In this document: positions 50,101 through 59,100 of the stretch, piece after piece
Position numbering within the stretch: the first letter of the stretch is position 1
Layout of the letters: each line of letters opens with the position of its first letter
From: Hermodice carunculata
Taxonomy: Eukaryota; Annelida; Polychaeta; Eunicida; Amphinomidae
DNA: 64,000 nucleotides
Direction of reading: 5' to 3'
Assembly (NCBI GenBank): GCA_964020975.1
Contig: OZ026619.1
Span: 4,218,415 to 4,282,414 of the forward strand
Program-made: the position numbers and the translations under genes
The notes under the pieces: model-generated
What the model saw: only the letters and a program-made list of their open reading frames with translations
The model's database searches: none
What the model was told of the DNA's origin: nothing

Positions 50101-53100
50101 TCTAATCTGTGCATTGTGTATTATGGATCCGGAGTGATGCCGAGGCAGGCTGCCACATAAGATAGATGTCCTCAATATGGCAGATTCAATTACATGTGTA
50201 TGAAAAACTTAGCCACCTGGTTCAGGTCAATCAATACTGTTTACATGAACATATATAGCGAGGAGGTGTCCACAACAAAGGTTTTACAGAGATAGGAACA
50301 GATTCTGAAAATGTATTAAGTGGCTCTGAAAAGCTGTAACGTCAGTGAACAACTTCCTGTCATAATCTGTTTGCATGGCAGCCTGGGAGGTAACAGGTAG
50401 AAACGGGCAATAAGTTGCATGAGCTTGCATCTTGAGATTTCTTAATAATCTGTCACAAATATAGGCATATACATCAACTCAGACATTACATGTGTTGGGT
50501 TTTTTGTAATTGAGCATGTAACTACCCTAAACATGATACACCATAACAAGACCATACTGAAACAAACATTTTTGTGACTTTATTTTGCAGGTTACTATCC
50601 ACCCCCAGCTGGTCCCCCGCCTGACAGGTCAGCCATTTCATTGTTATGTGTGGGTGCAAACCCAGACTTTCTGTTTTTCCAAGAATTCTTTTTTCTTTCT
50701 TTCCTTCTTTCATTCTACTTTGCAACCAAATTTGTCCACAGCTTTTGTTGGACGCTATTAATCTGAAAACTACCAAACTTGCCTTGGTGATTGACCTACC
50801 AGTGAAACTATGCGTATCATTTGGAATAGTCAAAGTTATAACAAATGCTGTAGAACTCCATAGCAATAGAAAAGCTGCCATTTGGGGGTGGGGTGGGGGT
50901 GGGGGAATTAGCGACACACGAGTTACAGACTGAAAAAAACTAGAAAATGCTCAAAATGTTGTTAAGAAAACAAGTACATGTAAATGGCTGGTGAACTGTT
51001 GAAGTCCTTGCTGTAAGACTGACAGGTTATACAATGACTTTTGATTTGTAAGGGACTGCAGTGGCAGAAAGGGTCCATATTGGAAGGATATTCTTTTTTT
51101 TTTTTTAAATGTCTATAATGCAGTGTTTTTATCACAATAAAAAGTACATGTTAAGAGTGCAACCCTTTCGTTACCACTTGAAGTTTGCTCATCAAGCTTG
51201 GCTAATTGTATGGTACTTAAAAAACTACAGCCAAATGACATCTTTGGAGAATTAGGCAGGGAGAGAGGCTAGGCTATGGTGATGGCCACTGGCTGCCCTA
51301 TGTCAATCCAAGCATAGGGAACTTAATATGTAAATTTTCAGTGTTTAATGTCTGTGAGGCTTACGTGAAATAAACTGAAGCCTTGAATAAATGTTCAGTC
51401 ATGTAACTTGAGCGTTGTGTTTTGGTAAGTGTAATTTAAAGTAGTTGCATTCTTTACAGTCTTAAGGTCCATTACATGTATTCTTTGACATGCTGTGGAG
51501 TGGAGAATACATAGATTCCTGGAGCATCAGTGTAAGCTAATTGTTGGTTTGTGTGTTTTACAGTAGAGGGCCACCACCTGGCTTTGATAACAGACCTCCA
51601 TATGGCTATGACAACTATGGGGGACCACCTCCAGGTTATGGAGGGCCTCCCCCTGGCTGGGACAACAGGTATGAGGGGTTTCCATGGTAACGTAACTGCC
51701 AGGCAACTGAAGTGAAAAACTAGAAATGTTACCAAATATGCAATACCTTACAGCTATGACAAGTATTCGTAGAAACAATTAATACTGATATGATAGACAT
51801 GATACATTTAATGTACTTTGATCTCTCAATGAGATTTAACCCTTTAGTGCCAAGTTGGAGATTGTATCAACAGCTGAACTGAGCATGTTTTAGGCACAGT
51901 TTGCCCAAAGTGTATCAAGGATAGCTGTCGACATGGACCATTGTTTTTTATCTGTGGCGAAGCCACAGATATTGTAATCAGTTATGGCAGCCATTTTGTT
52001 TACATGTTCCCATAGCAGCGCCCAAAAATTTTTCAGATTCATATGTATGCTAGATGGGACTTGATATTCAATTTGAAATTCTTCATGTTCAGGATCTGAA
52101 GACTGGGAACAGACATTATTACAACAGACAGGCAATTTTAATCATCAGAAAACTTGTAACAAAACTATAAGTGGTAGGTGGGACTTGAATGGGGCAGCAG
52201 ACTCATGGTTTTGAATCAAGCTGTCAGAAGTGAAAAACTCGAGATTCAGATTCTATCACAAGTGAAGCTTCTAGCATACAGCACGGGGAAGCAGTTGTCG
52301 TCATGAGTGAAACTCCAATGTAAACACAGCGTTCACGAGTGATGCGGGGCCAGCCGGGGGTCTCACCATGCAGTGTTGTCGCTCGGCTAAAATAGAAGGG
52401 CACTGCGCCCTGCCCTTTTATTCGGCGCCCTACCCTTTTGTTCCACGCCCTGCCCATTTTTCCTGCGCCCATTCATTTTTCCAGTAAATTTTATGGCTAA
52501 GTTTGCCTCCCATTTCCATTTTCCAAGCGAAAATTGAAGCAGATCCCAAACATGTAATTAGATGCTTGGGCAGTAGGGGCTGCGGCTTTCTATGTTATAT
52601 AATACTTTATTGCAGTGTTATATCACTTCCTCCCCCTGAAAAACATTTTGCTGCTTTAACGATGCAAGGGGTTAGATGGCGTCCGGCCAAAAATATCCAG
52701 CCTCAAACGTCACACTTGGTCCAGAGGATAGATAGTTGTGTACCGCAAATGAAAAGAAATAAAAAAAGCTGTGTATTTTGTGATTTAAGTAGTGAATTGT
52801 TTACTTGAGCGTTTTCTTCGTGCCAGCTGACCAGGGAGGAGTGAGAGTATGCCACTGCCAGGTCGGTGTGACCTCAGATGCGCGGGCGGTTACCATGTTG
52901 AAGTAAATCGTCATTTAAGAGCTGTAACACCATTTTTGGGTACATCTTTTTATGATAGGCTATTTCGTATTTGTGTTTACACACGACTTCTAAGAGAAGT
53001 GCGTAATTGTCCAACCTAGGTGCAAGTACGGCCGTGCCACCGGAGAGGAGGAAACTTTCCCCAAGACCAAGCGATCACCTGTTGGCTGTTGCGTGTGCAG

Positions 53101-56100
53101 TTCAGTCACGTGTACATCGCCACATTGGGAAACAATCGCATTTTAGCATTACCGCAAGGCCTTTGTGTACCAATATTTGCTGGTATACGAAAAAAAAATA
53201 TATATAACTTTGCTTTTACCCAAGTTTACAGTTTCAATGCAGACTTTGTTCGAAAACTTCGGCACATTTTACAGCAATACAGAACGGGGACACCGGCTTG
53301 CGCTTCCCTGAAGGCTGAATGATTATTAACCCAAATACTGGAGTTTGTACATCCGGGCATACAAATGGAGATGCACGGTCATCTGTTTGCACGAGGACGA
53401 ATCTGGTGATTGTTGTGTCAAACTCTTTGGATTGCATAGACAAGAAAGAAAGACCAAAGTTTAATATAGAAGGCACATCAGAGCACTGTCCGCATAGAGT
53501 GACAGAATCTGTTGTATTCTAGCAACAGATAGAGTGTTCAAACGATCGCAATATTTCTGCGTGCCATGGGGCTCCCTTTGGGATGTAGGATATTAAATCA
53601 ATTTAATGGAAAGTCTTATTTAATATGCCAAACTGTATGAATCATGCTGTGCAGCTGGAGAGATGAAATTGATTTTGCACGTTGTCAAACACAGATACCA
53701 TATAAATTAAAGATTTGCCACAGATTACCCTATAGGCCCTTGGGCCTTGTTCTCTAGATATATAGACATTCTGGCACTTGAACAAAAAGTCTTGTTATGT
53801 GGAATTTGAATCAGGAATTATTATCATAATTCAGATAAGCCTACCTTGTGTTGTGATAAGGTCTGAAGCAGTTGAAACAACTCTTTGTCATGAAAATCAG
53901 ATTGATTTACTGGGGTATTTTTGTTTTTGTTTTGTTCTTTTTTTTTTTGTTTTTACCTCAGCTGACTTGTCAGTCAGCTGAGGTTTTGTGAGGGTCCGTC
54001 GTCCGTCAGTCATCTGTCATCCGTCGTCCGGCTGTCCACAATTCACATTTTCGACTTCTTCTCAAAAACCTTCGGCCACTTCAAACTTGGTGGAGATGTG
54101 CCTTGGGTAGGTCTCTACCAAGTTTGTACAAATGGTTACGGTCCAGTGATTTTTTATTTTTAATGTATTTTTTTGTTCTTTTGTGGGCAAATCTTAAAAA
54201 ATGTTTTCCAAAGAAACCTCTCGCCCAATTGCTTTGATATCACACAGGAACACTTCCTGGGACTCCTAGTTTTTAATTTGTTCACCAGGTGGCGCTGTAA
54301 TTTTTTTTCTAATTTTTTATGAATTTTTGTGTGTTATAGCTATTTTCGACTTCTGTTCCAGAACCGTCACTCAGATTAAGCTGAAACATGGTGGATATGT
54401 TCCTTGTAGAAGGGTCAAACAAAGTTGTTCACTTTGTGGGAATGCTGCAGATACCTGATTTTTAACGATTTTTTCAATTCGGGTACTTATCGGTCAATGC
54501 AGCTTTCCAATTGATCACTATGGAAGTCAATGGGCACTCTAATAATCACATTTTTGACTTCTTCTCCAAAACCTTCATCCAGATTAACTTCAAACTTGGT
54601 GGCAATGTTCCTTGGGTGAGTTTCTACCAGCTCTGTTCAAATGTTCATTCTCCAGTGATTTTGGGATTTTTAATTTTTTTTTTTTTTTTTTGACAAATCT
54701 TTAAAAATCTTCTTCTCCGAAACCGCTTACCCAATTGCTTTGATATCACCCAGGAAGATACCTAGGGACTCCTTGTTGTTAATTTGTTCATCAGGTGGTG
54801 CTGCAGTTTTTTTTTCTAATTTTTAAAGATCTTTTTGTGTGTTATAGCTATTTTCGACTTCTTCTCCAGAACCACATCACTCAAATTAAGCTTACACATG
54901 GTGGATATGTTCCTTATGGAAGCGCCAAACAAAGTTGTTCACTATGTGGGAATGCTGCGGATTCCTGATTTTTAATGATTTTTTCAATTCGGCTCCTTTG
55001 GGGTAAATGCACCTTTCCTATTGATTACCATGTAAGAGAGATTTTACCAGTGAATGGTTGTCAGACTTTTCTTGTCGAGGACAGTAAGAAATATAACCAT
55101 CAGAATTATCTGTTTCTTTGATCAGCAAATCAGTATCTTTTTAAGGCTTTTCCAGTTACGTTGTGAAGGCAGAGTACTCTTTGGTATGTACAGTACCACC
55201 TCTAGAAAAACAACCGCCTCCCTCTCCCCCCCCCCCCCCCCCCCCCAAAGGCACAACCTGATGTGTTGAATCACATCCAAGCATGTCCACCCTGGTAACC
55301 AGCAAATGATTAATTTTTTAAATAGTGTGTTCTGTCGACGCAAGGTACTGGTAGATCTAGACTTACCTGGAAAAGCCCTTCATGAAAGTTTCACCTTTTA
55401 AGTTAAAACACAAGAAATTTTGTTATCGATCCAGCTGTTCTGACCGACTGTTAAAGTTGTAGCTACAAGTATACTGACCTAAGCACAGGGTATATCTAAG
55501 GCATATTTTTCTGATGCAAATGGTATTTTTAGAATGGAATAAATTTTTAAGATAAATATTCTTAAGATGAAATAACTCGGCAAAAGAATGGCATGCATGA
55601 CTTACATATGCCGGCAGTTAATTGAAAACTGTCAACTCCTTCACTGCCAATCACAACTGAAGTCAATCTACTTAAGACAAGCTGGTCTGAATTATCATCA
55701 GGATCCCAGATTCATATTCTTCGTAAACCTTTCATTCAAGTACCAATATGCCTATAAGTCCAGGGAGAATATCCCAGGTCAACAACTTTTCTGGGTAGCA
55801 TTGGGCGCATTGCGCCCAATGCAACCTGAGAAAAGCTGTTGACTCCGTCCAAAATTTGGCACTGAAATGGTTAATTGAAAACTGTTAATTTTTGGTCCCT
55901 CCTTTGTAGATCTGGTGGCTATCCACCCTGGGATTATGGCCGAAGCAGCCCGGGCCGGTCGGACTCTGATTTCAGCAGGTGACTTGATTTTGTCTTTCCA
56001 TATAACTGTGGTGTAACTGTTATAATGTATCAAATATAAAACAAAATGTATTTTCATCCCCAGCTGCAAAAATCGGAACATTAATATACATGTACATCAT

Positions 56101-59100
56101 AACTGGCATTGTTTTTCCATCTTGTATTGGCTGCTTCTCACGGACACTGCCAGCTGGCCATTTTAACTTTCAGGCAGACAGCCTTATGCAGTAGGGTGGG
56201 AAGGCAGAGTGTTTTGGAAAAGGACACAATGTATAACTCTTCAGTGACAACTTGATCAAATTGTTAGTTTATTTTTTTAAAGCTTGAAACTTATTCCTGT
56301 CAAAAGAAACTACATATATGACAAAAATATTTTAAAAAGGTAGAACCTGTCTTTTTATAAGAAAGTGTTACAAATACAGGGCTTGACCTTGAGGACTGTT
56401 CGGTTGTCCGGGGCAACCAAAAATTATGAGCTCAATGGGACTTTAACCCACTGGTTGCCCCAGAATGTGGAAACAGTTTCTGGGGGAAAACCGTGCAAAG
56501 AACCTTAATGTCAACGCCTGCTACAAAAGGTGTTGCTTCCACCATATGCTGTAAGAAAATGTTACAAGTGCCAATTTTCAGGTGCTCATGATCATTATGT
56601 AATAATAATGCATAGTAAAACTGTATGTCAGATACAGAAGAGAATTAAATGAATTTGTCATTTTCCATTAAAGTTGACCATTGCTCAAATGAAAGTGATT
56701 GTGCATGGTAAAGAGAGGCTGATTGATGCATGTTGACTTGTGTTAACAGTTCTGATGAGGAGCAAGGGAGGCGTTATAACAGACGGGAGTATGAAAGGTG
56801 AGCAGTGCTCTGGCAATATTGATCAATATTTACAATTGGAGTTTTTGTTAAGCATTGAAAGAATAGGGACAAATTTTGTTTTCATCAGTCGATGGTAACA
56901 TCATGTACAGCACGGCACGTGCCAGTACCTGCTTTGCTACGTAACAAGCGGCTGGCCACACCCATAGCTCCTCCCACTGATAAACATTTTTAAGGTCCTT
57001 CGCAGTGGCTATCAAAACTTTTACGCACAAATAGTCATGCAAATTTAACTGTAGTCTAGTATTAATATTGATATGAATATAAATATAAAAAATGAAGTCT
57101 GTCTCTGTTGTTGTCATTGGCATGTAACAGCGCGGTTGTGGGTAGACATTTTCTTCATGACGTCGCTATCGCGACGTCATGAAAAATGCCTACCCACAAG
57201 CGCGCTGTTACATGCCAATGACAACAACAGAGACAGACTTCATTTTTACAGTGACACCACACCATTCTCTTGATAGGCCATATTTCTCAGGGATGTCAAT
57301 TTCAGTGTATGGTTGGAATCCAGATTTTTGCAATATTAATTACTCTCACAGCCCTGTTTTTACATTGATGTCAACTGAATAAAATTTGACAGGATTATCA
57401 GTTCTATCATGCAACTTATTAATTAAGATCCAAAATGTTGGCTTTATCTGGTAAATACAGCTGACTTCAACATGGTCTAAACCTCATGACAAGTTTGTGG
57501 CGTGTGTGTTCGCTTTTACATTGCAAACACACTCTGGAATTTCAAACTTCACTTTGAAATTTCACATGGCACTGTCTGGATACATGTGATATCAAAGTTT
57601 TCTTGACCGTAGCATCTGGTAGTTTTTCAGCTGTTCAGCGATGTTTAGCTTGCCATTGATGTACTGATATTCCTGAAATGCAAAATGCAAGATTGACAAA
57701 ACTCGATTTCCGCTGCTTGCCACTTGCACAGTAGAGACCAACTGAAATGTTTGCATTGTGACTCATTTTTCTATTCCCTGCATCTATAGCAGAGAAAGCT
57801 GAAATATGTTGAAAACCTTAAGTGCACAATCTTATTCTAATATTTCCCTTTGCAGTCGAGATTCATACTATGGAAGTGGTGACAGAGGGTTCAGGGAGAG
57901 GTCACGTGACCGAGACCGCGACCGGAGGCACCGAGACCGAGGCGAGGACAGGCACCGGAGTAGAAGGTACTGTTTACAGTTTCTTTACTCGCTTTCTGTC
58001 AGGAATTGGATGGTAAATGATGTTATAAAGAATGAAAAGTGAATCAGTTTTCACTAAAGGGCCATGTCATTTGCTTTCATAGTGGTCTTCATGGCAGAAC
58101 CAACTATGTAAAAGAACTGAATGCAGACCTAAATCAGCCTGATGTTTCTGGAGAAGCTGAAAGTTATCTGCTGTACTTTCACCTTTAAGCTGTAAATATT
58201 CCCCTGCCCCCCCCCCAAAAAAAAAACAAAACAAAACAAAACCAAACCAAAAGACACTAAATTTCAAGGTGACAAGGCTATCTTTATTATTTCTAGTTCC
58301 AAGTGCTATCCAGTGAAACTTTTTAGGGTGATATATGTTGGTATGACATCACCTGCTACTGCATTAGGTGACCATCTGATTCTCAAGGTTACATGGATGC
58401 AACTATGTGAATTTCCTTTTCTCATATCAACTTCTGATGAATTTAAAAAAAAAAAGTATTTGGTGAGCTTATGATTTTAAGCAACGTTTGGCTTTTCTTT
58501 TATAATGAGCTTGGCCTAATGACAAAAGAGCACATGCAAGAGAAGTGTTATCAGTGTGCAATGAGTAGTGAAACACCAACAAAACTCTGTACAACTTGTT
58601 TTTGTTTCCCATGGTAAAACCTAACATCTGGGATTATAGGCATGGCATGCTGGTACTTGAATGAAAGGTCTTTTATGAGGAATATGAATCTGGGATCCTA
58701 ATGATAATTCAGACTAGTTTGACTTAAGTAGATCGACGGTAGACATAATTGGCACTGAAAGAGTTAATGGCCTCAAGTCAGAAGACTTGTGCATGTTGCA
58801 TTTCATTTCCATGTGATATTTGAAGACTTGGTGGGCAAGTACCATGACAGGGTCTTTGTAAAACTAGGTCACTAAGCTAAGTGTGCTAGTCACTATATCC
58901 ATATTCAATTGTACTATCAGCTTAAAGTTGAGTTAGGCTCAGCTCAGGATGGCACTTACATGTATTTTGCAGGGAATGTATCTGGGTTAGCTCAGGATAC
59001 GTTTTTCAAACTTCTATTTCATTTATTAAAATAAAATGAATTTTCAGTTTTATCATAATGTTCAGTCTTAAGGTTTTCAAGTGTATGTGTTTCATAGTCA

